From positions 1 to 6,389 of the forward strand of contig JACMJD010000051.1 in assembly GCA_014380825.1 (NCBI GenBank): a stretch of 6,389 bases of DNA, read 5' to 3'. Of the stretch, positions 1-5,883 are shown piece by piece (the first letter of the stretch is position 1; each line of letters starts with the position of its first letter). The notes under the pieces were generated by a model. It was not told where the DNA came from and did not search any database. It saw only the letters and a program-made list of their open reading frames with translations. Source of the stretch: Phycisphaerae bacterium. Lineage in GTDB: Bacteria; Planctomycetota; Phycisphaerae; Tepidisphaerales; Tepidisphaeraceae. The position numbers and the translations under genes are program-made.

Positions 1-1
1 C

Positions 2-1105
2 AATGTGTGGTTCGACGTGACGAAGGATCCGGATTACGGGAAGCTTTCGCATCGTCGACCTGAGGATCAGGAATCCGGCACGCGCGAATTGGCCGGCAGT
101 GGAAAGCGAAGTCCGGCGGACTTCGCGCTGTGGAAGGCGGCGAAGAAGGGCGAGCCGCAGTGGGATTCGCCCTGGGGCGTGGGCCGGCCGGGCTGGCACA
201 TCGAATGCTCCGCCATGAGCATCAAATATTTGGGTGAGACGTTTGACATGCACGGCGGCGGGATGGACCTGCTGTTCCCGCATCACGAAAACGAACTCGC
301 CCAGAGCGAAAGCGCAACCGGAAAAACATTCGCGAGATTCTGGCTGCACAATGGTCTGACGCGACTCAATACGAAGAAGATCAGCGGCTCGGACGCCGCG
401 ACTGCTGAAGGCGCGGCGGCGCTCGCGGCGGTATCGGCGAAAAAGTTGATCGCCGATCACGGGCCGGAATTGCTGCGATACATGCTGCTGAGCACGCATT
501 ACCGCCGGCCGATCGAGTTTACGAACGATGTGCTGGTTGCGGCGCGAAAGGGCGTTAGCACGTTCTTCCGTTTGTTCGAGCGCGTCGAGCGCTTCGGCAT
601 CAAGTTCGCCAGCGAAACGACGAAGCAGCCGGAGATGAGCGACATCAGCGCCGAGATGCTCGAAACCGCGAACGCGTCATTCGCGCGCGATGTGCTGGCG
701 TTCAAGATGAAGTTTCTCGAGATGATGGATGACGACTTCAACACCGCCGGCGCCATCGGCGTGTTGCACGAGCTGGCCGGCACGATCAACGGCCATATCG
801 AGCAGACGAAAGTGGAAAAAGACAAGCAGCCCGAAGTCCTGAAAGCCATCGCCGCCGCCACGCAAACGTTACGAAACCTCGGCGGCCTGCTCGGATTATT
901 CCGCGGTAAGCTGGAAGTGTCCGACGATTCGCCCGCCGCCACGGATGGCACGCTCGATCAGGTGATGCAGTTGATGATCCGTCTGCGGAACGAGGCACGG
1001 CAATCCAAAAACTTCGCGCTGGCGGACTCGATCCGGAAGGGACTGACGGAGATCGGCATCACACTTGAAGATCGAGCAGACGGAACGGGTTGGCGAAAGG
1101 GTTAG
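2..1105 (+). CDS. cysS: Cysteinyl-tRNA synthetase (partial, 5' end outside window)
   Basis: This cytoplasmic class I aminoacyl-tRNA synthetase charges tRNA-Cys with cysteine using ATP. The frame is open from the left edge (first codon AAT, Asn); the GTG at 5 is internal. About 367 residues remain against ~460 in E. coli, so roughly the first 150 residues of the family alignment are missing, including the HIGH motif and the first zinc cysteine. Visible family signatures are FDV-x5-DYGKLS at the start, the [12 protein letters not shown] block with the zinc cysteine (codon 206-208), [15 protein letters not shown] with the zinc His (281-283) and Glu (293-295), THYRRPIEF, and the C-terminal ADSIRKGL...[13 protein letters not shown] ending. 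The adenylate-binding KMSKS loop is replaced by KKISGS (374-391), followed by a linker about nine residues longer than in E. coli. Identification is very secure. The gene ends 83 bp before ruvC, with an inverted repeat between them. Confidence 0.97.
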   Translation, partial: NVWFDVTKDPDYGKLSHRRPEDQESGTRELAGSGKRSPADFALWKAAKKGEPQWDSPWGVGRPGWHIECSAMSIKYLGETFDMHGGGMDLLFPHHENELAQSESATGKTFARFWLHNGLTRLNTKKISGSDAATAEGAAALAAVSAKKLIADHGPELLRYMLLSTHYRRPIEFTNDVLVAARKGVSTFFRLFERVERFGIKFASETTKQPEMSDISAEMLETANASFARDVLAFKMKFLEMMDDDFNTAGAIGVLHELAGTINGHIEQTKVEKDKQPEVLKAIAAATQTLRNLGGLLGLFRGKLEVSDDSPAATDGTLDQVMQLMIRLRNEARQSKNFALADSIRKGLTEIGITLEDRADGTGWRKG

Positions 1106-1111
1106 GAGGGA

Positions 1112-1170
1112 GAACGATGAACGATGAACGATAAACGCAAGAAGATTTCTATTCATCGTTCATCGTTCAT
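1112..1170. repeat. Inverted repeat of tandem GAACGAT heptamers
   Basis: Three exact tandem copies of the heptamer GAACGAT occupy 1112-1132. After a spacer, two copies of the complementary heptamer ATCGTTC occupy 1155-1168, followed by AT. Bases 1117-1132 pair perfectly with 1155-1170 (16 bp), leaving a 22-nt loop that may close by two further A-T pairs. The 3' side is not followed by a T run, so it does not look like a standard intrinsic terminator. From memory, stretches of this ATGAACGATGAAC type recur between genes in several environmental bacterial phyla, so I read it as a dispersed intergenic repeat; that cannot be tested from one copy. It fills most of the gap between cysS and ruvC. 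Confidence 0.75.
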
Positions 1171-1188
1171 ACTTCACCATTTCCGCAC

Positions 1189-1689
1189 ATGCGCATTCTC
1201 GGCATCGATCCCGGCCTTCAGATCACCGGTTACGGCGTGATCGATTATGCGCCGATGAAGCCGAAGCTGATCGACGCCGGCGTGATTCGGCTCAAACCGA
1301 AAACGCCGATCGCGGAGCGCCTGGTCGAACTGGAATCCGAGCTCGATGCTCTGATCAACGAACAGCAGCCCGACGTCTGCGCCGTCGAGCAACTCTATTC
1401 GCATTACGCGCACCCGCGTACCGCGATCCTCATGGGCCACTCGCGCGGGGTGATCTTGCTGGTCGCAGCCCGGCGGGGCGTGCGGGTGGAAGAATACGCC
1501 GCCAATCGCATCAAGCAATCGCTCACGGGATTTGGCCACTCGGGCAAGGGGCAGATGCAGCGGGCGATTCAATCAGTTTGGAATCTCGCCAAACCACCCG
1601 AGCCGCCGGACGTCGCCGACGCGCTCGCCGTGGCGCTGTGCTGCGGGCGCGCGATGGCGGGTGGTCGAGAGCGAATCCGGTCGCGTTAA
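1189..1689 (+). CDS. ruvC: Holliday junction resolvase RuvC
   Basis: RuvC is the dimeric, Mg-dependent endonuclease that cuts four-way DNA junctions symmetrically after RuvAB branch migration. The 166-residue length matches the family (173 in E. coli). The RNase H-like fold is marked by the first strand MRILGIDPGL with catalytic Asp7, Glu67 in CAVEQLY, the GHSGKGQMQ segment (residues 116-124) corresponding to the family's conserved G-x-G-x-K-x-Q-V region, and the C-terminal PPDVADALAVAL with Asp141 and Asp144. All four catalytic acidic residues are present, so the enzyme should be active. The ATG at 1189 is chosen because the canonical N-terminal strand begins directly there; no clear Shine-Dalgarno sequence precedes it. 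It is followed after 16 bp by a secreted-protein gene and then by ruvA and ruvB. Confidence 0.97.
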   Translation: MRILGIDPGLQITGYGVIDYAPMKPKLIDAGVIRLKPKTPIAERLVELESELDALINEQQPDVCAVEQLYSHYAHPRTAILMGHSRGVILLVAARRGVRVEEYAANRIKQSLTGFGHSGKGQMQRAIQSVWNLAKPPEPPDVADALAVALCCGRAMAGGRERIRSR

Positions 1690-1695
1690 CAAAAG

Positions 1696-1701
1696 GGGAG
1701 C
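1696..1701 (+). promoter_or_regulatory. Ribosome binding site fixing the start at 1706
   Basis: A purine run (AAAAGGGGAG, 1691-1700) lies about five bases before the ATG at 1706. It is one of the clearest Shine-Dalgarno-like signals in the window. It supports initiation at 1706, where a signal peptide begins, rather than at the upstream in-frame ATG at 1532, which lies deep inside ruvC. Confidence 0.6.
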
Positions 1702-1705
1702 CGTC

Positions 1706-2203
1706 ATGCGGATTTGCTTGTACTTTTGCGCCGCTGTCGCATCGATCTTGTTCGTCTGCGCCGCCCATGCGCAGCCGGCCGCGACGCAACCCAGCCCGCT
1801 GAGCGCGCACATCGGCGAGTTCAAGGTTTCCGACGCCCGCCTTTCGGTGGCCATCGCAACGCTGCGCGACAAGATGCGGGAGAGTTTGGTCGTCAACTGG
1901 AACGTACTGGAAGTGGCCGGGGTTGAGCGGAAGTCGCGAGTGACCGTGTATCTTGAGGATGCCACGCTCGCCGAGGCGCTCAAAGCGATCTGCAATTCGC
2001 TCGATCCGGAAAAGAAGGGCGTCATCGCGTTCACGGACGCCGATGGTGTCGTGTATGTCTCCACCGCGCAGGACGCGGACAAGCACGCGCAGACCACGCC
2101 CTTCGCGCCGCGCGGTGATGAAGCGATGGCCAGGCAAACCGTTGAAGCGCTTCAGCGTCCGCTGCCCGAAATCAACTTCAATCAGATCCCGCCAGCGACG
2201 TGA
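1706..2203 (+). CDS. Secreted protein with duplicated VNW-type domain, N-terminal portion (likely frameshifted)
   Basis: Function is unknown. The 165-residue product starts with a clear Sec signal peptide (MRICLYF, hydrophobic core to about residue 18, probable cleavage after AHA at 22). Domain 1 (about residues 39-118) has the pattern F-x-VSDARL, VNWNVLEVAG, VTVYLEDATLAEALKAI, then GVVYVST. This resembles the small alpha/beta repeats of secretin or STN type found in planctomycete exported proteins; that assignment is from memory. A linker (119-152) leads into LPEINFNQIP, the start of a second copy, where the frame ends prematurely at TGA 2201-2203. The rest of the second copy continues in the -1 frame (2192-2439). 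I therefore read this as the front part of one gene with a one-base deletion near 2190, although translational coupling through the GTGA overlap is possible. It lies 16 bp after ruvC with a good ribosome binding site. Confidence 0.75.
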   Translation: MRICLYFCAAVASILFVCAAHAQPAATQPSPLSAHIGEFKVSDARLSVAIATLRDKMRESLVVNWNVLEVAGVERKSRVTVYLEDATLAEALKAICNSLDPEKKGVIAFTDADGVVYVSTAQDADKHAQTTPFAPRGDEAMARQTVEALQRPLPEINFNQIPPAT

Positions 2204-2439
2204 TCGAGTTCTTGAAGGACATCGCGCAACTATCGATCGACGTGAATTGGGATGCGCTCAACGAGGCTGGCGCGAAGAAGGACACGCCCGTCACCATGTG
2301 GATCCGCGATCTTCCGCTCGAACGAGCGCTCCGCATGCTGACCGAAGAGCTCGGCGGCAGCGCGATCGAGCCGATCAGCTACGTGGTGGACGGCGACAAG
2401 ATCGTCATTTCCACAGTCAAAGATCTGGGCAAAAAGTAG
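2200..2439 (+). CDS. Second VNW-type domain, C-terminal portion of the same broken gene
   Basis: Read from GTG 2200, this gives 79 residues overlapping the preceding stop as GTGA. It contains VIEFLKDI, VNWDALNEAG, VTMWIRDLPLERALRML and DGDKIVISTVKDLGKK, aligning along its length with domain 1 of the upstream frame (VNW, L, AG, VT, D, L, AL and the ST near the end are shared). The homology runs upstream of the GTG: codons 2194-2199 read Ser-Asp and complete the motif begun as FNQIP in the other frame. The GTG is therefore probably an internal valine, not a true start, and there is no signal peptide. The stop TAG (2437-2439) follows a run of five A; a second -1 shift there would extend the protein by about 16 residues to 2486. 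Function unknown. If it is translated separately it would lack an export signal. Confidence 0.6.
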   Translation: MIEFLKDIAQLSIDVNWDALNEAGAKKDTPVTMWIRDLPLERALRMLTEELGGSAIEPISYVVDGDKIVISTVKDLGKK

Positions 2440-2481
2440 TCGCGACCCATGTGCGTCCAAGCGAAATTCGCGCGGTTCACC

Positions 2482-2487
2482 TATAAT
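2482..2487 (+). promoter_or_regulatory. Candidate -10 box before ruvA
   Basis: A perfect TATAAT lies 11 bases before the ruvA ATG at 2499. If used, transcription would start about five bases or fewer from the start codon, giving a leaderless or nearly leaderless mRNA. That would fit the absence of a Shine-Dalgarno sequence (the bases before the ATG are CGCGCCCCAA). No good -35 hexamer is visible 16-18 bp upstream, so this may be chance. Confidence 0.3.
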
Positions 2488-2498
2488 TCGCGCCCCAA

Positions 2499-3131
2499 AT
2501 GATCTCAGCCATCACCGGTGAACTGAAACGAGTCGACGAAGACCGCGTGCATCTGCGCGTCGGGCCGGTCGTGTGCGAACTGCTCGTGCCGGCGGTCGAT
2601 GCGACGGAGCTTCAGGCCAGCCTGGGCGAAGAGCTCACGTTTCACACGCTGTTCTACCTGCAAGGCGACGCCTCGGGCGGCTCGATCGAGCCGCGACTCA
2701 TCGGATTCCTCCGGCTGGAAGACAAACGCTTCTTCGAAAAGTTCATCACCGTCAAAGGCATCGGCCCGAAGACCGCGCTGCGGGCACTGACCGTTCCGGT
2801 GGGCGAGATCGCGCAAGCGATCGAATCGCGCGATGCGCGGTTCCTGGTTCAACTCGACGGCATCGGCAAGCGCACGGCGGAGCTGGTGATCGCGGAACTG
2901 GCGGGCAAAGTGCAGCAGTTTGTGGCGGGGCCGGTGCGACTCAGCGCGCCGGCGAAGCATCACTCGGCCGAAGACGATGCGGCCATTGCGATGTTGACCA
3001 GCCCGCAAATGGGGCTTCGCCGGGCTGACGCCGAGCGATTGCTCGCGCGCGTCAGATCCGAAGATCCGGCGATCAAGACCGCCTCCGCACTGGTGGCGGC
3101 GATGCTGCGATTGCACGGCGCGCGAGCGTAA
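2499..3131 (+). CDS. ruvA: Holliday junction DNA helicase subunit RuvA
   Basis: RuvA tetramers bind the four-way junction and load the RuvB motor for branch migration. The 210-residue product has the three expected parts: an OB-fold N-terminal domain (MISAITGELKRV..., about 1-70), a central domain with two helix-hairpin-helix motifs (VKGIGPKTA at 85-93 and LDGIGKRTA at 119-127), and, after a linker, a C-terminal RuvB-contacting helical domain (about 157-206). The beta-hairpin carrying the acidic pin (E55/D56 in E. coli) is about six residues longer here (QGDASGGSIEPRLIGF, 55-70), with Asp57 and Glu64 as the acidic candidates. The ATG at 2499 is chosen because the OB fold begins immediately; no Shine-Dalgarno is visible. 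ruvB follows after 28 bp, so the two are probably cotranscribed. Confidence 0.97.
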   Translation: MISAITGELKRVDEDRVHLRVGPVVCELLVPAVDATELQASLGEELTFHTLFYLQGDASGGSIEPRLIGFLRLEDKRFFEKFITVKGIGPKTALRALTVPVGEIAQAIESRDARFLVQLDGIGKRTAELVIAELAGKVQQFVAGPVRLSAPAKHHSAEDDAAIAMLTSPQMGLRRADAERLLARVRSEDPAIKTASALVAAMLRLHGARA

Positions 3132-3159
3132 GATCATCGACAGAAGATCAAGCACGTTT

Positions 3160-4218
3160 ATGGCACGCGAGCGAATCATCTCGGGAGAATCGTCCGGCGA
3201 GGTTGAAGTCCGCCAGAACTTCGCGCTGCGCCCGACGCACTTCGAGGATTACATCGGTCAGGACTCGCTTCTTCAGAAACTGCGGATCGCGGTGACCGCG
3301 GCGCGCGATCGCAAAGAGCCGGTCGAGCACGTCCTGCTGCACGGCCCGCCGGGGCTGGGAAAGACAACACTCGCGCACGTGATCGCAACGGAAATGGCCG
3401 CGCAGGTTCACGTGGTGGCGGGGCCGGCGCTAACGAAAGGCGCCGATCTCAGCGGCATCCTGATGCGTCTGGGCGATGGCGACGTGTTGTTCATCGACGA
3501 GATTCATCGACTGCCCGCGGTCGTGGAAGAGTGTCTGTATTCTGCGATGGAAGATCGCAAGATCGACCTGACAAATGACTCGGGTTTGCATGCGCAGGTG
3601 ATGACGATCCCGCTCAAGCCGTTCACGCTGATCGGCGCGACCACGCGAATTGGCCTACTTACCGGCCCCATGCGCGGACGGTTCGGAATCGTCGAGCATC
3701 TCGAGTTTTACACGCCCGAGTCACTGCTGACGATTCTGACCGTGAACGCCGGGCTGCTCAAGCTGCAAGCCGACAAAGATGCGTTGTGGGAGCTGGCCAC
3801 GCGAAGCCGCGGCACGCCGCGCGTGGCGAATCGGTTGCTTCGCCGCGTGCGCGATTACGCGCAAGTCGAAGCGAACGGAAAGCTCACGCTAGACGTCACG
3901 CAAAAATCGCTTCAACTCGAAGGTATCGACGAAAAAGGCTTGGACGAGCAGGACCGCGCGTTTCTGCGCGTGATGATCGACACGTACGATGGCGGCCCGG
4001 TGGGCGTTGAAGCGATCGCCGCGACGATGGGCGAGGAGCGCGATACGCTGGAAGATGTGATCGAGCCGTATCTGTTGCAGACCAAGCCGGCGCTGGTGAT
4101 GCGCACGCGGCAAGGGCGCCGAGCGAGCAAGCACGCGTATGAACACCTCGGTGTGAAGTGGCATCCGCCGAAAGAACTGAACGGTGATGAGCCGACGTTC
4201 TTTGATTCGGAAAAATAG
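3160..4218 (+). CDS. ruvB: Holliday junction branch migration ATPase RuvB
   Basis: RuvB is the hexameric AAA+ motor that pumps DNA through the RuvA-bound junction using ATP. Its 352 residues fit the family (336 in E. coli). Motifs in order are the N-terminal LRPTHFEDYIGQ, Walker A GPPGLGKTT (62-70), Walker B VLFIDEIHRL (109-118), sensor 1 LIGATTR (157-163), and the arginine-finger segment GPMRGRFGIV with Arg174. Then come the sensor 2 region RGTPRVANRLLRRVRDYA and the C-terminal winged-helix domain (YDGGPVGVEAIAATMGEERDTLEDVIEPYLLQ split over roughly 275-307). The end (RTRQGRRASKHAYEHLG plus about 18 further residues) carries a slightly longer tail than E. coli. All catalytic motifs are intact. 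Only a weak purine stretch (AGAAGA) precedes the ATG. A palindromic repeat follows 18 bp after the stop. Confidence 0.98.
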   Translation: MARERIISGESSGEVEVRQNFALRPTHFEDYIGQDSLLQKLRIAVTAARDRKEPVEHVLLHGPPGLGKTTLAHVIATEMAAQVHVVAGPALTKGADLSGILMRLGDGDVLFIDEIHRLPAVVEECLYSAMEDRKIDLTNDSGLHAQVMTIPLKPFTLIGATTRIGLLTGPMRGRFGIVEHLEFYTPESLLTILTVNAGLLKLQADKDALWELATRSRGTPRVANRLLRRVRDYAQVEANGKLTLDVTQKSLQLEGIDEKGLDEQDRAFLRVMIDTYDGGPVGVEAIAATMGEERDTLEDVIEPYLLQTKPALVMRTRQGRRASKHAYEHLGVKWHPPKELNGDEPTFFDSEK

Positions 4219-4236
4219 TGTCAGGGCGCCGAGACC

Positions 4237-4338
4237 TGTCATCCTGAACGAAGTGAAGGATCTCGGGTACCGAACATATCTTCCTTCCCGAGATCCTTGC
4301 ATTACCCGCTGCGCGGGTGCCCAGCGCTCAGGATGACA
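4237..4338. repeat. Palindromic intergenic repeat (GTCATCCTGA...TCAGGATGAC type), three-way-junction fold
   Basis: The outer arms TGTCATCCTGA (4237-4247) and TCAGGATGACA (4328-4338) pair over 11 bp. The inner arms AAGGATCTCGGG (4256-4267) and CCCGAGATCCTT (4287-4298) pair over 12 bp with a 19-nt loop. On the right side ACCCGC (4304-4309) and GCGGGT (4313-4318) form a third, 6-bp hairpin. The whole could fold as a three-way junction in DNA or RNA. The left arm matches, from memory, a widespread intergenic repeat (GTCATCCTGAGCGAAGCGAAGGATCTC) seen in many bacterial phyla, with unknown function. No transposase is present and no T run follows, so it is not a standard terminator. It separates ruvB from moeA. 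Confidence 0.8.
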
Positions 4339-4368
4339 ATTCTCATCGAAGAGAGTCGACGAAAGCGT

Positions 4369-5598
4369 ATGAGCGAACCAGACGTCTCGAATCTTCTCAC
4401 CGTTGCCCAAGCGATCGAGATCATCGATTCGGTTCCCGTCTCGCCGCGAATCATCTCACAATCGTTACTGAATTCCGCTGGACTTCGTCTCGCGCAGGAC
4501 ATTATTGCCGATCGCGATTATCCGCCGTTCGATAAGAGTTTGATGGATGGCTTCGCGATCCGGGTGGCGGACGCGATCGGGGATGCGTTCACGCTTCGCG
4601 TGGTTGGAGAGATCGCCGCGGGGAAAAGTCCGTCGCGCACGATCGGCGCCGGTGAGTGCATGTCGATTTACACGGGCGCGCCGATGCCCGATGGCGCGGA
4701 TTCGGTCGTCCCAGTCGAGTTCGCCGAGAATCGATCGGGCGATTCCGTCACGCTGCGTGCTGCTGTTCGCGCTGGTCAGAACATCGCCCGGCGCGGCGCG
4801 GATTGTCCGGCGGGAAAAGTTCTCCTGACGAAGGGCTCGCGACTCACGCCCGCCGCGATCGCGGTGGCGGCGAGCGTGGGGGCGGCGGAGGTTCAGGTGT
4901 TCGCACCGCCGCGCGTCGTGGTGCTTTCCAGCGGTGATGAGCTCGTGCCGATCGATCAATCGCCGCTGACGGCGCAGATTCGAAATTCGAACGGCCCGAT
5001 GCTCGTCACGCTGCTTCAGCGGCTGGGCTGCGACGCGCGCGACGCCGGCTGGGCTCAGGACGAACCGGCCGCCATCCGTGCGGCGATTCAATCCGTCATC
5101 GACGACACGGACGTCTTGGTCCTTAGCGGGGGAATGAGCATGGGCGAATACGATTTCATCCCCCGCGTGCTCAAAGAGATGGGTGTCGATCTGCGGATCA
5201 CAAAGCTGAAGATCAAACCGGGCAAGCCGTTTGTGTTTGGAACATCGCCGCAAGCGGCGGGTACCTTCGTCTTCGGTCTCCCCGGAAATCCCGTCAGCGG
5301 ATTCGCATGCACGATCCGACTTTGTTCGCGCCTTCTCGCACGCGTCGCCGGCGGTTCCGGATGCGACGCCGAATCCTGGATTCACGGTCCGCTCACGGAA
5401 GCTTTGCCGGCAAACGGCCCGCGCGAGTTTTATCAGCCGGCTATTTTGAATCGCGACGGCAGCATCACGCCTTTGCAATGGAAAGGCTCGGCCGACATCT
5501 ATACACTGGCTCGGGCGAATGCACTGTTGGTGCGGGCGGAGAATGAACCGCCGCAGAATGTCGGCACGAATGCACGAGTGCTTTTGATTCCAACCTAA
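4369..5598 (+). CDS. moeA: Molybdopterin molybdotransferase MoeA
   Basis: MoeA inserts molybdenum into adenylylated molybdopterin in the last step of molybdenum cofactor synthesis, in the cytoplasm. The 409 residues match the family (411 in E. coli). Signatures are PPFDKSLMDGFAIR with Asp60 (Asp59 in E. coli), the GEIAAGKSP...YTGAPMPDGADSVVPVE block, RRGADCPAGKVLL, VVVLSSGDELVP, the MoCF-like SGGMSMGEYDF (253-263), KIKPGKPFVFG, LPGNPVSG (304-311), and the beta-barrel C-terminal domain with REFYQPAIL. I chose the ATG at 4369 because the MoeA N-terminal helix (VAQAIEII) begins just after it. In-frame ATGs at 4297 and 4333 lie inside the palindromic repeat and would add 24 or 12 residues encoded wholly or mostly by repeat sequence. 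The nearest purine stretch (GAAGAGAG, 4348-4355) is rather far from the start. No other molybdenum cofactor gene is in the window. Confidence 0.96.
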   Translation: MSEPDVSNLLTVAQAIEIIDSVPVSPRIISQSLLNSAGLRLAQDIIADRDYPPFDKSLMDGFAIRVADAIGDAFTLRVVGEIAAGKSPSRTIGAGECMSIYTGAPMPDGADSVVPVEFAENRSGDSVTLRAAVRAGQNIARRGADCPAGKVLLTKGSRLTPAAIAVAASVGAAEVQVFAPPRVVVLSSGDELVPIDQSPLTAQIRNSNGPMLVTLLQRLGCDARDAGWAQDEPAAIRAAIQSVIDDTDVLVLSGGMSMGEYDFIPRVLKEMGVDLRITKLKIKPGKPFVFGTSPQAAGTFVFGLPGNPVSGFACTIRLCSRLLARVAGGSGCDAESWIHGPLTEALPANGPREFYQPAILNRDGSITPLQWKGSADIYTLARANALLVRAENEPPQNVGTNARVLLIPT

Positions 5599-5610
5599 GA
5601 TGTACCGGCT

Positions 5611-5733
5611 ATGAAATTCCGATGGGCTAAGTTGCTTCTCTTGGTTCTGTTCGCCTGGATGGCGACAGGCGGCACCTTTACATGCACAAGCGGCGATGAC
5701 GACCATCTGCCGCCCAAGCCACGCGGCACATGA
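5611..5733 (+). CDS. Possible small secreted peptide, 40 residues
   Basis: I do not recognise this gene. The frame begins at ATG 5611, 12 bp after the moeA stop, and encodes a textbook-like export signal (MKFRWAK then LLLLVLFAWMA), followed by TGGTFTC with a cysteine at residue 25, and an acidic then proline-rich tail (TSGDDDHLPPKPRGT). The N-terminal charge and hydrophobic core argue for a real exported peptide or small lipoprotein, but TFTC is not a canonical lipobox because Thr precedes the Cys. No strong ribosome binding site is visible. Short exported peptides of this style occur in planctomycetes, from memory. It could also be a chance open frame. Confidence 0.45.
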   Translation: MKFRWAKLLLLVLFAWMATGGTFTCTSGDDDHLPPKPRGT

Positions 5734-5883
5734 ACCGGGATATGAATTGTGCGCCGCATCACTCCGGGAATGAGAGTTCGCCCAAGTTTGTTGAACGTGA
5801 AACCGATCCGCCGGGCAGATTACAATTCACTTGCCAAAAACTGCGTCATCCGGTTAACGTTGCTCTGCGCTCAATGATATTCG

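Noticed and set aside
1112..1170. Heptamer inverted repeat as an intrinsic terminator of cysS
   Set aside because: The stem is strong enough but is followed by ACTTCACC and not by a T run, and its AT content and tandem structure suit a repeat element better.
1532..1705. In-frame extension of the secreted-protein gene back into ruvC
   Set aside because: It would overlap ruvC by about 158 bp and bury the signal peptide; the ATG at 1706 has a good ribosome binding site and begins the signal peptide exactly.
2505..3179. A 224-residue open frame on the minus strand opposite ruvA
   Set aside because: Antisense shadow of ruvA, low-complexity Arg/His/Gln-rich composition and no family signature.
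3889..4410. Minus-strand open frame through the ruvB end and the palindromic repeat
   Set aside because: Its central part (SFTSFRMTG) is the familiar spurious translation of the intergenic repeat and the remainder is antisense to ruvB.
4465..5706. A 413-residue open frame on the minus strand opposite moeA
   Set aside because: It is the antisense shadow of a GC-rich gene: composition is rich in Arg, His and Ala without any recognisable domain, and moeA on the + strand is unmistakable.
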